From Nocardioides sp. InS609-2 (GTDB lineage: Bacteria > Actinomycetota > Actinomycetes > Propionibacteriales > Nocardioidaceae), in NCBI RefSeq assembly GCF_023208195.1, contig NZ_CP060034.1, positions 2,480,001-2,544,000 of the forward strand: 64,000 nucleotides of DNA, read 5' to 3'. The notes beneath the pieces are model-generated. The model was not told the DNA's origin, did no database searches, and was given only the letters and a program-made list of their open reading frames with translations. Positions 25,298-33,894 of this stretch are shown here, in pieces. Every line of letters begins with the position of its first letter. Position 1 is the first letter of the stretch. Made by a program: the position numbers and the translations under genes.

Positions 25298-25392
25298 ACG
25301 GTGCTCCTTCTCGGGGTGTTGCCGGATCATCAGTGAAGGTGCAGCCGGCCCGCCGGGCGGAGGGATTCGATGAGGTTCGACGAAGGGCAGCC

Positions 25393-26370
25393 GTGATCGT
25401 CGCCGAGCTCGACGCGCGCACGGCCTCGCGGGTCCGGTTGTCCGCGTCGCCCGCCGCGGAGACCGTGGCCTGGCTGCGCCTGGCCGTCTCCGGCAGGCGC
25501 GACTCCCTGGTCGGCCGGGCCGGCCTCACCGGTCAGCTGACGCGAGACGACGACGTACGGCTGCTCGCCACCCTCGTGCACGCCGGGAGACGTGGCTACC
25601 TGCCCGACTTCCTGACACCCAAGCCCGGCGTCTCCGACGTCCTGGAGACCCAGCTGGCGCAGGTGTCCGCCACGTCTGCCGACGAGGTCAGGCACCAGGT
25701 CCTGACCGAGACGTTCGCCGACGGGCCAGCGCCCGCAACGGTGGTGCGCGCGGTCGAGGACGGGGCGTTTGCACGCCGTGCCGCACGCGGCCTCGAGTCG
25801 CTCTGGCGGCACGCGGTCTGCGACGTGTGGGGCGCGTTCGGGCACTTGGTCGAAGCCGACATCGCCCGACTGTCGACGCTCCAGGGCCGAGCCGGCGTGA
25901 CCGCGATGCTCGACACCCTGCACCCGCACGTCACCTACGACGGCGCCTGCCTGCAGGTCTGGATGCCGCCGTGGGAGGAGGCCGGCGTGCTCCGTAACAC
26001 CGAGCTGGTGGTCTCGCCCGCGTTGTTGGACCTCCCTCGGGTGTCACCGCAGCTGTGCCGTCCGGGACAGGCGGTCCTGCGCTTCCCCGTCCGGACGATC
26101 GGCGATCCGTCCCCGACCGTGCGACGACGGTCGCTCGGCAAGCTGATCGGCGAGACCCGAGTCGGTCTCCTCTACGACCTGGTCACTCCCCGGTGCACGG
26201 CGTCCCTCAGCGAGCGGCACCGGCTGAGCGCAGCGACGGTGTCCTACCACCTCCAGATCCTTCACGACTGCGGACTGGTCACGCGGGTACGCCGCGGCAA
26301 CGTCGTCGACTACCAACGCAGTCGGCGAGCCGAGACACTGCTCCGCGGCCCGGAGGTCACCGTCACCTGA
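25393..26370 (+). CDS. ArsR-like winged-helix transcriptional regulator with large N-terminal domain
   Basis: The last 95 residues form a winged helix of ArsR type: G-L-L-Y-D-L-V-T-P-R-C-T, then the recognition helix (S-A-A-T-V-S-Y-H-L-Q-I-L-H-D-C-G-L-V), and a wing R-R-G-N-V-V-D-Y. The N-terminal 230 residues are a helical domain also found in actinobacterial 'ArsR/DUF5937-like' regulators (R-L-S-A-S-P-A-A-E-T). No metal-site Cys cluster is seen. GTG 25393 is chosen for the AAGGG upstream; a GTG at 25336 is also possible. It likely controls the divergent secreted protein or the P450 beyond it. Confidence 0.75.
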   Translation: MIVAELDARTASRVRLSASPAAETVAWLRLAVSGRRDSLVGRAGLTGQLTRDDDVRLLATLVHAGRRGYLPDFLTPKPGVSDVLETQLAQVSATSADEVRHQVLTETFADGPAPATVVRAVEDGAFARRAARGLESLWRHAVCDVWGAFGHLVEADIARLSTLQGRAGVTAMLDTLHPHVTYDGACLQVWMPPWEEAGVLRNTELVVSPALLDLPRVSPQLCRPGQAVLRFPVRTIGDPSPTVRRRSLGKLIGETRVGLLYDLVTPRCTASLSERHRLSAATVSYHLQILHDCGLVTRVRRGNVVDYQRSRRAETLLRGPEVTVT

Positions 26371-26390
26371 CGCGTGCGCGAAGCCCGGCG

Positions 26391-27683
26391 TCACACCGAC
26401 GAGTGCACGCCCGCGAGCGTCGCGGGCAGCGAGGCGACGCCATACACGGCGGAGAGCTTGCGGAACTCCAGCTCGTCGAGCTCGGCGGTCGGGTGCAGGT
26501 CGGGGAACCTGCGGACCAGCTCGCGCAACGCGATGCGCAGCTCCATCCGGGCCAGCTCGGCGCCAACGCAGCGGTGCAGACCGTGGCCGAAGGCGATGTG
26601 CCGCGTGGGCGCGCGGGTCGGGTCGAAGGTGTCCGGGTCGTCGACCAGCTTGGGGTCGCGGTTGGCGGCGACCAGCGAGAAGCCGACGACGTCGCCGGAG
26701 GCGATGACGCGACCGTCGGGCAGGGGTACGTCGACGCGGGCGAACCGCGGGAACGCAACCTGTACGACGGTGAGGTGGCGCAGCAGCTCCTCGACCACGC
26801 GGTCGGCCGACTCGTCGTCGGCGAGCAGCAGCTCGCGGGCCGCCGGGGTGCGCGAGACGAGGTAGGCGCCGAGGGCGAGCATGCTGGCGGAGGTCTCGTA
26901 GCCGCCGAGGAACACCCCGTCGGCGATGCCGCCGAGCGTGACGTCGTCGAGCTCGTCGCCGTGCTCGGTGAGCAGTCCGCCGATCAGGCCGGGGCCGGGC
27001 TCGTCGCGCTGGCGGGCGACTGCGCCGATGAGGAACTCGCGTGACGCGGCGGCGGCGCCGAACGACCCGACACCGCCCTGGGAGAGGTCGAAGCGCGCGA
27101 CGCCGAGGCCGGCAAAGCGCTCGCGGTCCTCGACGGGCAGGCCGAGCAGCTCGCAGATCACCTCGAACGGGATCGGGAAGGCGAAGTCGCTGACCAGGTC
27201 GAGCTCGGGTCCCTGCGCCTCGATCACGTCGAGCTGCGCGGCCACGATGCCCTCGATCAGGGGCTCCAGCCGGGCCAGCTTGCGCTTGGTGAACTCCGGC
27301 GTGAGGTAGCGCCGCAGCGTGGTGTGCAACGGCGGGTCGGTCATGCCGAGACCGCCGATCTGCTCCTCGGCGCTGCGCCCCTCCTGCGACACGAACTGCC
27401 CCAGGTCGTTGGAGAACGACGTGCCGTCGGCGAGCAGCCCCCGGCTGTCGTCGTACCCGGTGACGAGCCAGACGCCACGGCCGAAGAAGTCGCCCAACCG
27501 GGCGACCGGAGTCTGCTCGCGGAGCTCGCCGATCTGGGCGACCGGGTCGAACCCGTCGCGGCGGAACGGGAAGGTGAGCCGGTCGGGCATCCGGCGCAGG
27601 GCACGCAGGTCGAGGCCTTTGCGCATGGTGCGCCCGAGGACCAGTCGGCCGATGCGTGCGGTGATGCGGGAGCGGAGACTCAT
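26391..27683 (-). CDS. Cytochrome P450
   Basis: A 430-residue bacterial class I P450. It has the heme Cys motif F-G-H-G-L-H-R-C-V-G-A, an E-L-L-R helix K motif, and the I-helix G-G-Y-E-T-S (G-x-D/E-T). Early substrate-region motif T-D-P-P-L-H-T-T-L-R-R is typical. It needs a ferredoxin and reductase, neither of which is in the window. The start is unsure: ATG 27683 has no good ribosome site, ATG 27701 and GTG 27761 are alternatives and the last overlaps the stop of the LysR gene. Converges on the ArsR-like gene. Confidence 0.87.
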   Translation of the reverse strand: MSLRSRITARIGRLVLGRTMRKGLDLRALRRMPDRLTFPFRRDGFDPVAQIGELREQTPVARLGDFFGRGVWLVTGYDDSRGLLADGTSFSNDLGQFVSQEGRSAEEQIGGLGMTDPPLHTTLRRYLTPEFTKRKLARLEPLIEGIVAAQLDVIEAQGPELDLVSDFAFPIPFEVICELLGLPVEDRERFAGLGVARFDLSQGGVGSFGAAAASREFLIGAVARQRDEPGPGLIGGLLTEHGDELDDVTLGGIADGVFLGGYETSASMLALGAYLVSRTPAARELLLADDESADRVVEELLRHLTVVQVAFPRFARVDVPLPDGRVIASGDVVGFSLVAANRDPKLVDDPDTFDPTRAPTRHIAFGHGLHRCVGAELARMELRIALRELVRRFPDLHPTAELDELEFRKLSAVYGVASLPATLAGVHSSV

Positions 27684-27750
27684 GGGGAGATTCCACCGCA
27701 TCGACGCCCCGCGCGCATCGGGGTATGCCCTGAGAGTCCTCCGGGGGGTG

Positions 27751-28632
27751 TCATCCGACACTCTTCAATCGGTCGATGAGCGCCTTCGTGGCGGGCACGT
27801 TCTCGGCGCCGGGGCGATGCGCGAGCCCGACATGGCGGGTGCCGAGCGTCGCCGAGCTCCGGACCACGACGTCGGCGTGCTGGAACGCCTCGAGCGCCGA
27901 ACGTGGCAGCAACGTGACCCCGAGCCCAGCCGCGACCAGCGCCTGGACGGCGACGTAGTCGTCCGACTCGTGCGCCAGGCGCGGCTCGAAGCCGGCCTCC
28001 CGGCAGCGCGCCACGAGGTGCTGGCGGCAGCGCGGACAGCCGCCGATCCAGGTGTCGTTGGCCAGGTCCCTGAGGCGTACGGCGCGGCGCCGGGCCGCCG
28101 GGTGGTCGGGCGGGAGCACCAGGTCGACCGGCTCGACACGGAGCGGGATCCACGTCAGGTCGCCGTCGTCCGGCGGCGGGCCGTCGTACCCGAAGACGAG
28201 TCCGAGGTCGGCCTCACCCTCGCGGACCGCGCGCCAGGTCTCTGGTGGCTCGGCCTCGACCATGCCCACCTCGACGGCCGGGTGGTCGCGGGCGAGCAGC
28301 TTCAGGGCGGCCGGCACGAGGGTGGCGGCGGCAGACGGGAAGGCGATCAGCCGGACGCGCCCGCCGCGCAGCTGGGCGAGCGAGGCCATCTCCTCGGTCG
28401 CCATGTGCAGCTGGCCGGCGACGGCGTCAGCCCGGCCGAGCAGCAGCTGTCCGGCCTCGGTCAGGGTCACCCCGCGGGTGCTGCGGACCAGCAGTGGGAG
28501 GCCGGCCTCGCGCTCCAGTCGCTGGAGGTGCTGACTGACGGCGGGTTGGGTCCAGCCCAGGTCTCGGGCGGCGGCGCTCAGCGAGCCAGCGCGTGCGACG
28601 GCCCGGAAGACGAGCACGCGCCTCGGGTCCAT
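27751..28632 (-). CDS. LysR-family transcriptional regulator
   Basis: A 293-residue LTTR. The N-terminal helix-turn-helix reads F-R-A-V-A-R-A-G-S-L-S-A-A-A-R-D-L then Q-P-A-V-S-Q-H-L, and the rest is the periplasmic-binding-like effector domain. ATG 28632 (M-D-P-R-R-V-L-V-F) is the normal start; the longer frame crosses the divergent promoter. It is divergent from an Asp/Glu racemase gene with 76 bp between, the usual layout when the LTTR controls its neighbour. Downstream it nearly abuts the P450 gene. Confidence 0.88.
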   Translation of the reverse strand: MDPRRVLVFRAVARAGSLSAAARDLGWTQPAVSQHLQRLEREAGLPLLVRSTRGVTLTEAGQLLLGRADAVAGQLHMATEEMASLAQLRGGRVRLIAFPSAAATLVPAALKLLARDHPAVEVGMVEAEPPETWRAVREGEADLGLVFGYDGPPPDDGDLTWIPLRVEPVDLVLPPDHPAARRRAVRLRDLANDTWIGGCPRCRQHLVARCREAGFEPRLAHESDDYVAVQALVAAGLGVTLLPRSALEAFQHADVVVRSSATLGTRHVGLAHRPGAENVPATKALIDRLKSVG

Positions 28633-28649
28633 TCCCCAAGTATCGCTTA

Positions 28650-28661
28650 TAGCTCGGGCTA
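28650..28661. promoter_or_regulatory. Possible LysR binding site
   Basis: TAGC-TCGG-GCTA is an inverted repeat in the 76-bp gap between the divergent LysR and racemase genes, the place where LTTR boxes normally lie. The arms are only four bases, so support is modest. Confidence 0.3.
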
Positions 28662-28708
28662 GGAGAAGAGGTCTACCTTGGATCGTTTCCAGCAGCCATG
28701 CTGGACCC

Positions 28709-29410
28709 ATGCAGACCATCGGACTCATCGGCGGCATGAGCTGGCACTCGACCGCGAGCTACTACCGGATCATCAACGAGGCGGTGGCGGCCCACCACGG
28801 CGGCCACGCCTCGGCGCGGATCGCGATGCAGTCGCTCGACTTCGCCGAGGTCCGGGCCTGCCAGCTCGACGGCGATTGGGACCGCGCAGCCGCGCTGCTC
28901 ACCGACGCGGCGAAGGCGTGCGTCGCGGGCGGTGCCGACGTCGTCGCGATCTGTACCAACCTCATGCACAAGGTCGCCCCGCAGGTCGAGGCCGGCGCCG
29001 GCGTGCCACTGCTCCACATCGCCGACGCGGTGGCCGGGGTCGCCGCCCCGCACGGCTGGGACCGCCTCGGCATCCTCGGCGCCCGCTGGGTGATGGAGGA
29101 GACGTTCTACGCCGACCGGCTGGCCGGCCACGGCATCACCGCCCTCTCCCCCGATGCCGCCGACCGCGATCTCGTCGACCGGGTGGTCTTCGACGAGCTG
29201 ACCCAGGGCCGCATCGAGGACTCCTCGCGCGCGGCGTACATCGAGGTCATCGAGCGCCTCGCCGAGCGCGGCGCCCAGGCGGTCGTGCTGGCCTGCACCG
29301 AGATCGGCCTCCTCGTCTCTGCGGAGGACAGCCCGCTGCCGCTCATCGACTCCGCCGAGGCGCACGCGACGGCACTGGCTGAGTTCGCGCTGGCCCCCGC
29401 CTACGCCTGA
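28709..29410 (+). CDS. Aspartate/glutamate racemase family protein
   Basis: A 233-residue cofactor-independent racemase. The two catalytic Cys are visible in the conserved surroundings I-C-T-N-L-M-H-K (Cys near residue 82) and L-A-C-T-E-I-G-L (Cys near 196). The start I-G-L-I-G-G-M-S-W is the typical substrate-carboxylate loop of the YgeA/aspartate racemase group. It interconverts L- and D-amino acids, probably aspartate or glutamate or a broader set. Under likely control of the divergent LysR gene. Confidence 0.87.
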   Translation: MQTIGLIGGMSWHSTASYYRIINEAVAAHHGGHASARIAMQSLDFAEVRACQLDGDWDRAAALLTDAAKACVAGGADVVAICTNLMHKVAPQVEAGAGVPLLHIADAVAGVAAPHGWDRLGILGARWVMEETFYADRLAGHGITALSPDAADRDLVDRVVFDELTQGRIEDSSRAAYIEVIERLAERGAQAVVLACTEIGLLVSAEDSPLPLIDSAEAHATALAEFALAPAYA

Positions 29411-29414
29411 CGCG

Positions 29415-29492
29415 TCAGCGGCCGCTGTTGCGCGGGTGCTCTCGGGCCTGCCGCTCGTTGCCGTGCTTGTAGTTGCCGGTCCAGCGCGCCAT
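29415..29492 (-). CDS. 25-residue micro-protein
   Basis: ATG 29492 shares one base with the stop of the 51-aa gene (TGATG). The product is 25 residues, very basic and polar: M-A-R-W-T-G-N-Y-K-H-G-N-E-R then Q-A-R-E-H-P-R-N-S-G-R. Third positions are almost all G/C, as in a real gene, and the frame ends at TGA just after the racemase stop on the other strand. The stop-start overlap with the two upstream genes is the main support. Function unknown; an RNA-binding or accessory peptide is one guess. Confidence 0.5.
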   Translation of the reverse strand: MARWTGNYKHGNERQAREHPRNSGR

Positions 29493-29647
29493 CACTGCGG
29501 GTCGTCGTTGACCTCGTCGAGGAACTCCGCGGCCCGGCGCCCGCGCAGCACACCGGCCTGTCGGCCGTGGTGGGTGATGAACACCCCGCCGCGGCGTACG
29601 TCGTAGTCGAAGCCTTCAGGTGCGGCATGTGGCCCTCCCTCGCTCAC
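29492..29647 (-). CDS. 51-residue conserved-looking small protein
   Basis: GTG 29647 overlaps the stop of the VOC gene (GTGA), and its own TGA overlaps the next ATG. The product has G-F-D-Y-D-V-R-R-G-G-V-F-I-T-H-H-G-R-Q-A-G then V-L-R-G-R-R-A-A-E-F-L-D-E-V: a beta hairpin plus helix pattern. Third-position GC is very high. It is missing from simple gene calls because it is short. I do not recognise the family. The double overlap makes it the middle gene of a three-gene unit. Confidence 0.6.
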   Translation of the reverse strand: MSEGGPHAAPEGFDYDVRRGGVFITHHGRQAGVLRGRRAAEFLDEVNDDPQ

Positions 29648-30060
29648 TTGCTGGTCGAGGAAGTCGCGGCGGCTGGGGCCATCAGGTCCCAGCGATTCCC
29701 GAAGCCATCACGGAAGACCACGACCGAGCCGTACGACTCGTGGCGAGGTTCCTCGAGGAGCTCCACACCGGCGGAGACGAGCCGGGCGTGGGTGGCCGCG
29801 AAGTCGTCGACGTGCCAGAAGAAGCCGACCCGGCCACCGGTCTGGTTGCCGATCGCGGCGACCTGTTCGGGTGTGCTGGCGCGGGCGAGAACCAGTCCGG
29901 CACCCCCACCCGCGGGGCGTACGACGACCCAGCGGCGCCCCTCGCCACGGTCGGTGTCCTCGACCAGCTCGAAGCCGAGGGCGCCGACATAGTGGTCGAT
30001 CGCCGCGTCGTACTCGGGGACCAGCAGGGTGACCAGCTGCAGTCCGGTGTTCTCGCGCAT
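29644..30060 (-). CDS. VOC (glyoxalase/bleomycin resistance) family protein
   Basis: A 138-residue single VOC protein of two beta-alpha-beta-beta-beta modules: P-E-Y-D-A-A-I-D-H-Y-V-G-A-L-G-F in the first and F-F-W-H-V-D-D-F-A-A-T-H-A-R-L then F-R-D-G-F-G-N-R-W-D-L in the second. The second module has the His and terminal metal-ligand region usual in the fold. ATG 30060 is chosen because the fold begins there. Two micro-genes overlap its 3' end. It is one of only two intact VOC genes in the window. Confidence 0.83.
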   Translation of the reverse strand: MRENTGLQLVTLLVPEYDAAIDHYVGALGFELVEDTDRGEGRRWVVVRPAGGGAGLVLARASTPEQVAAIGNQTGGRVGFFWHVDDFAATHARLVSAGVELLEEPRHESYGSVVVFRDGFGNRWDLMAPAAATSSTSK

Positions 30061-30217
30061 GGCCAGACGATACGGGTCCTCCGAAAGCACCTTCACGTAC
30101 CCAATTTTCGTGGCAGGCTGCGTCACGAGCAGATGGCCTCCCGGGCGGAACCGCACCTGCTCCCAGTCCCGTTGTCGGTGCCGCCACCGCGGCTTTCGTT
30201 GGATCCTCGGAGGGGTC

Positions 30218-32221
30218 ATGCAGGGGTGGACCCTCTTCCTCGTCACGGTCGCGCTGTACTCCGCCCTCCCGCTGATCTTCGCGATGCGGCGCTCGAGCTA
30301 CCAGAACCTGCTGATGTACGCCCACATCGCCGGCCTCACGGCGCTCGGCGCCCTGCTGGGCGCGGTCTACGTCTTCGACTTCGGTGACTTCCGCCTGAGC
30401 GCCGGACAGGTCGCGTTGGGCGGCTTCGTGTTCTCCACTCTCGTCATGGTCATCGTGGGCCGCGACCTGCAGGTGGTGCGCAACATCATCGCGCTGACCA
30501 TCTCGGTCAACGTCCTGATCTACGTCACCTCCCAGATCAGCGGCACCGCCCTCGAGACCGAAGGCGTGCTCAACCCGTCGGCCACGTCGAGGGGCGTCTT
30601 CGACGTGTCGTTGCGGGTCGTGGTGCTCGGCGGCCTTCTCATCGTCCTGCTGCTCCTGGTGCAGCTGGCGATCCTCGAGCTGGCCAAGCGCCGGCTGCCG
30701 TCCACGGCCATGCCGGTCGTGTACGTCGCGGCGTTCGTCGCGATCCTCGTGATGGACGGCGTGCTGTTCCCGACCCTGGCGCTGACCCCGACCGACGACT
30801 ACCTCGGCCTGATCCGCAACGGCGTGCTCGCCAAGCTCGTGCTCGCCGCGGCGTACTCCGTGCCGTTGCTGGCCTTCGTCATCTTCTTCCGCCCGGTGAT
30901 CGAGCGCTTCGAGGGCCAGCCGCTCAACCTGCGCGGCCTCGTCACCGTGTCGCGAGACGAGCTGGAGCAGCGCCTCGAACGCCAGCAGTCCGAGTTGCAG
31001 ACGCAGCGCGACCAGCTGCACGAGACGACCGAGAGTGCCGGCCGCGCGACCGCCACCGTCGACCGCATCCTTGACTCGGCCACCAACACGATCCTGGTCG
31101 CGCTCGACCCGGAGTTCCGGGTCACCCAGTTCAACTCCGGCGCCCAGCGCCTCCTCGGCTGGGAGAGCGCCGAGGTCACCGGCCGCAGCCCGGTGATGTT
31201 CCACGCCGCCGACGAGGTCGCCCGCCAGGCGGAGGAGCTCGGCACCGACCCCGACTACGCCCAGGTGATCATCGCGCAGGTCGGCACCGGCAAGCGCCGC
31301 GACTGGGAGTTCCTGGGCCGCGACGGCGTCGTGCACATGGTCTCGCTCAGCGTCACCGAGATCATCGTCGGCGGGCGCGGCCTCGGCTACCTCGCCGCCG
31401 GTGAGGACGTCACGAGTCGCCTGCGCGAGGAGAACGCCGTGAAGTCAGCGCTGCGCCGCGAGCACGAGGCCGTGGTTCGCCTGCAGGAGGTCAACCGCGT
31501 CAAGCAGGACCTCGTCTCAACTGTCAGCCACGAGCTGCGTACGCCGATCACCAGCATCCACGGCTACACCGAGCTGCTCAGCGACGGCAGCTTCGGTCAA
31601 CTCACCGAGGAGCAGGCCGGCGCCCTGGAGCGCGTGCGGCACAACGCCGGCCGTCTCGAGGCGATGGTCAACGACCTGCTCGTCCTCGAACGCGCCGAGA
31701 CCGGGGATCTGGAGCTGGAGTTCACCCCGCTCGACCTGCGCGAGACCGTGCACGACTCCAGCGGGATCCTCGACGAGATGCTCCAAGGCCGCGCCCTCGC
31801 CGTGGACATGAACCTCGCTGCCTCGCCCGTCTCCGTGTACGGCGACCGCGCGGCCATGGAGCGCGTGCTGGTCAACCTGCTCAGCAACGCCGTGAAGTTC
31901 ACCCCCGGCGAGGGCCGGATCACGGTGACCGTGGCCGCTGACAACGGGCGCGCCGTACTCACCGTGTCCGACACCGGCATCGGCGTCGGAAAGGACGACC
32001 AGGCGCAGCTGTTCAACCGGTTCTTCCGGGCAGAGGAGGCCAACGAGCGGGCCATCCCCGGCTCCGGCCTCGGGCTGAGCATCGTGCACGCGATCGTCGC
32101 CGGGCACGGTGGCGTGGTCGGCGTCGAGTCCCAGCCCGGCGGCGGCACCACGATCAGCGTGAGCCTGCCGCACACCGATGTGCGGCCCGACTACGTCGTC
32201 AGCGAGACCGCAGTCAGCTGA
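30218..32221 (+). CDS. Membrane histidine kinase with 7-TM sensor and PAS domain (orphan)
   Basis: A 667-residue sensor kinase. Residues 1-230 form about seven helices arranged like VUPS/QueT-type vitamin-uptake-like sensor domains. A coiled coil follows (L-E-Q-R-L-E-R-Q-Q-S-E-L-Q-T-Q-R), then PAS (about 280-400), HisKA with V-S-T-V-S-H-E-L-R-T-P-I and a HATPase with N (L-L-S-N-A-V-K-F), D-T-G-I-G-V and G-S-G-L-G-L boxes. ATG 30218 is preceded by GGAGGGG. No response regulator is next to it. The next gene is on the other strand. Confidence 0.87.
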   Translation: MQGWTLFLVTVALYSALPLIFAMRRSSYQNLLMYAHIAGLTALGALLGAVYVFDFGDFRLSAGQVALGGFVFSTLVMVIVGRDLQVVRNIIALTISVNVLIYVTSQISGTALETEGVLNPSATSRGVFDVSLRVVVLGGLLIVLLLLVQLAILELAKRRLPSTAMPVVYVAAFVAILVMDGVLFPTLALTPTDDYLGLIRNGVLAKLVLAAAYSVPLLAFVIFFRPVIERFEGQPLNLRGLVTVSRDELEQRLERQQSELQTQRDQLHETTESAGRATATVDRILDSATNTILVALDPEFRVTQFNSGAQRLLGWESAEVTGRSPVMFHAADEVARQAEELGTDPDYAQVIIAQVGTGKRRDWEFLGRDGVVHMVSLSVTEIIVGGRGLGYLAAGEDVTSRLREENAVKSALRREHEAVVRLQEVNRVKQDLVSTVSHELRTPITSIHGYTELLSDGSFGQLTEEQAGALERVRHNAGRLEAMVNDLLVLERAETGDLELEFTPLDLRETVHDSSGILDEMLQGRALAVDMNLAASPVSVYGDRAAMERVLVNLLSNAVKFTPGEGRITVTVAADNGRAVLTVSDTGIGVGKDDQAQLFNRFFRAEEANERAIPGSGLGLSIVHAIVAGHGGVVGVESQPGGGTTISVSLPHTDVRPDYVVSETAVS

Positions 32222-32289
32222 GCCCGTGCAGACGGCCTTCCTGGCAGCCACTCTGGTCGTCGCGCCGTCCGGAGGCGCCTGATCCCCCA

Positions 32290-32934
32290 TCAGACGTCGC
32301 GGGCGCCGGCCAGAACTGGTTCGGGCTGCACGGGCTCGGGCCGTTCCACCGCGGGTGCGCGCATCGGGCGGAGCGCGCCCGCCACCTCGACCAGCTCGGA
32401 CACCATCGATCGCGCCGAGCGATCGAGGTCGGCATCCTTGCGGACCTGCCCGTCCTCGATTCGCTCCCCGATCCGGAGAGCGACCGTCGCGCCGATGGGC
32501 ATCATCTTCAGCGTCGTCACGACCTGCTTGGTCATCTGCACGCTGCGGGTGCCGGCGGAGGTGTTGCCGTAGCTGACAAAGGCGACCGGCTTCCAGGCCC
32601 ACTCGTGGTAGAGGAAGTCCAAGGCGTTTTTCAGCACCGCTGGCATGCCGTAGTTGTATTCCGGGGTGACGATGACGACGGCGTCCGCTGCGGCCACCTG
32701 TTGGCTCCAAGCGCGCGTGTGGGCGTGGGCGTAGCGACCGCTGGAGGGGTGCTCCGGCTCGTCGAGGAACGGCAACCCGATCGCGGCCAGGTCGGCCACG
32801 TCGTACTCGACTCCTTCCTCGACCCCGTGGACGCGGGTCGCCTCCACGAACCACTGACCGATCGCCGGGGCGAGACGGCCCGGTCGGGTGCTGGCAACGA
32901 TGACAAGAACTCGGGTACGCGATTTCAATGACAT
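32290..32934 (-). CDS. NADPH-dependent FMN reductase family protein
   Basis: A 214-residue flavodoxin-fold protein: the phosphate loop I-V-A-S-T-R-P-G-R-L-A, the second FMN loop V-T-P-E-Y-N-Y-G-M-P-A-V-L-K-N-A-L-D, and the V-S-Y-G-N-T-S-A-G-T segment. It resembles chromate/quinone/azo reductases, and the C-terminal 30 residues are low complexity (R-P-E-P-V-Q-P-E-P). It is divergent from a MarR gene with 57 bp between, and the first of two palindromes covers its start codon, so it is likely repressed by that MarR protein. Confidence 0.85.
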   Translation of the reverse strand: MSLKSRTRVLVIVASTRPGRLAPAIGQWFVEATRVHGVEEGVEYDVADLAAIGLPFLDEPEHPSSGRYAHAHTRAWSQQVAAADAVVIVTPEYNYGMPAVLKNALDFLYHEWAWKPVAFVSYGNTSAGTRSVQMTKQVVTTLKMMPIGATVALRIGERIEDGQVRKDADLDRSARSMVSELVEVAGALRPMRAPAVERPEPVQPEPVLAGARDV

Positions 32935-32969
32935 GTCACTGACTTTGGCAGATCATTGATGACGTGTCA
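32929..32969. promoter_or_regulatory. Two MarR operators and the marR promoter
   Basis: TGACATGTCA (32929-32938, a perfect palindrome) and TGACGTGTCA (32960-32969) are 31 bp apart, three helical turns. The first covers the FMN reductase start codon. The second lies in the spacer of a promoter TTGATG (32956-32961)-N18-TAGAGT (32980-32985) ending 6 bp before the marR ATG, so marR mRNA may be leaderless. Confidence 0.65.
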
Positions 32970-32991
32970 ACAAACTTGCTAGAGTTCTCTC

Positions 32992-33441
32992 ATGACGACC
33001 CGGTGGCTGAACGACGACGAGGAGCGGACCTGGCGTGCCGTCCGCCGCTTGATGACGGTGCTGCCGGCACGGGTCGCGCGCGACCTGACCGCCGACTCCG
33101 GCCTGTCGGCCCCGGACTACGAGGTTCTCAGCACGTTGTCGGAGAAGCCGAAGCGCAGGTGGGCTCTCAAGGACTTGGCCGCAAAGATGGAGTGGTCGCG
33201 GAGCCGGCTGTCTCACCACACGGCCCGGATGGAGACGCGCGGCTTGGTGGCACGCGAGCCCGATGCCGACGACGCACGCGGCTGCATCCTGCACCTGACG
33301 GAAGCCGGTTTCGAGGCTCTGAAGGAGGCGGCGCCCCGGCACCTTGACTCCGTGCGCACCCGCTTCATCGACCACCTCACCCCCGCGGAGCTGCGCACCC
33401 TGGAGCGGGTGGCGTCCCGGGTCGCGGATCTGGCCGACTGA
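32992..33441 (+). CDS. MarR-family transcriptional regulator
   Basis: A 149-residue winged-helix protein: the D-Y-E-V-L-S-T-L-S-E-K helix, L-K-D-L-A-A-K-M-E-W-S-R-S-R-L-S-H-H recognition helix and the D-A-R-G-C-I-L-H-L-T wing. It is divergent from the FMN reductase with two palindromes between the genes, so a repressor released by a phenolic or electrophilic effector is likely. Followed on the other strand by a VapBC pair. Confidence 0.87.
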   Translation: MTTRWLNDDEERTWRAVRRLMTVLPARVARDLTADSGLSAPDYEVLSTLSEKPKRRWALKDLAAKMEWSRSRLSHHTARMETRGLVAREPDADDARGCILHLTEAGFEALKEAAPRHLDSVRTRFIDHLTPAELRTLERVASRVADLAD

Positions 33442-33462
33442 GCGTGATGTGCTGCGTCAGTC

Positions 33463-33894
33463 TCAGTCGTCCAGCGGTAGCCGCCAGCGGAGCCCCGGGA
33501 AGCGTGCGAAGCCGCGGTCTGTGCTGACCCACGAGGCGCCGTGCTCGATCGCCAGGGCAGCCAGGTAGGCATCGGGCACCAGGTTTCCTCGTGCCCCGAC
33601 CGTCGTGCACAGCTGGCTGAAGATGCCCCAGTGCCGCGAGCCCGGGCGAAGCACCAACGCGGAGGGGGCCGTGAGCACCGCGTTGCAGAAGGCGAGCGCT
33701 ACGTCGGGTGGTGTGGGTTCCTTGTAGACGCGGTAATTGGTCACGATTCTCATGAACCCGGACAGCACCAGCTCACTGACACCGAACGGCTCTTGGCCCT
33801 GGAGGGCTTCAGCCAGCCACTCACGATGCTCGTCGGCGCGTGGACTCTCCGGGCGGTGGGCGTAGATGAACGCGTTGACGTCAGCCAGCAGCAC
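33463..33894 (-). CDS. PIN-domain toxin (VapC)
   Basis: A 143-residue PIN ribonuclease: acidic residues in A-D-V-N-A-F-I-Y-A-H (Asp5), S-E-L-V-L-S-G-F, V-P-D-A-Y-L-A-A-L-A-I (Asp) and S-T-D-R-G-F-A-R-F (Asp). Four acidic positions form the Mg site of the family. GTG 33894 puts the conserved D-V-N at residue 5 as usual, and it overlaps the antitoxin stop by 14 bp. The longer frame continues through the antitoxin and is not used. Confidence 0.88.
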   Translation of the reverse strand: MLLADVNAFIYAHRPESPRADEHREWLAEALQGQEPFGVSELVLSGFMRIVTNYRVYKEPTPPDVALAFCNAVLTAPSALVLRPGSRHWGIFSQLCTTVGARGNLVPDAYLAALAIEHGASWVSTDRGFARFPGLRWRLPLDD

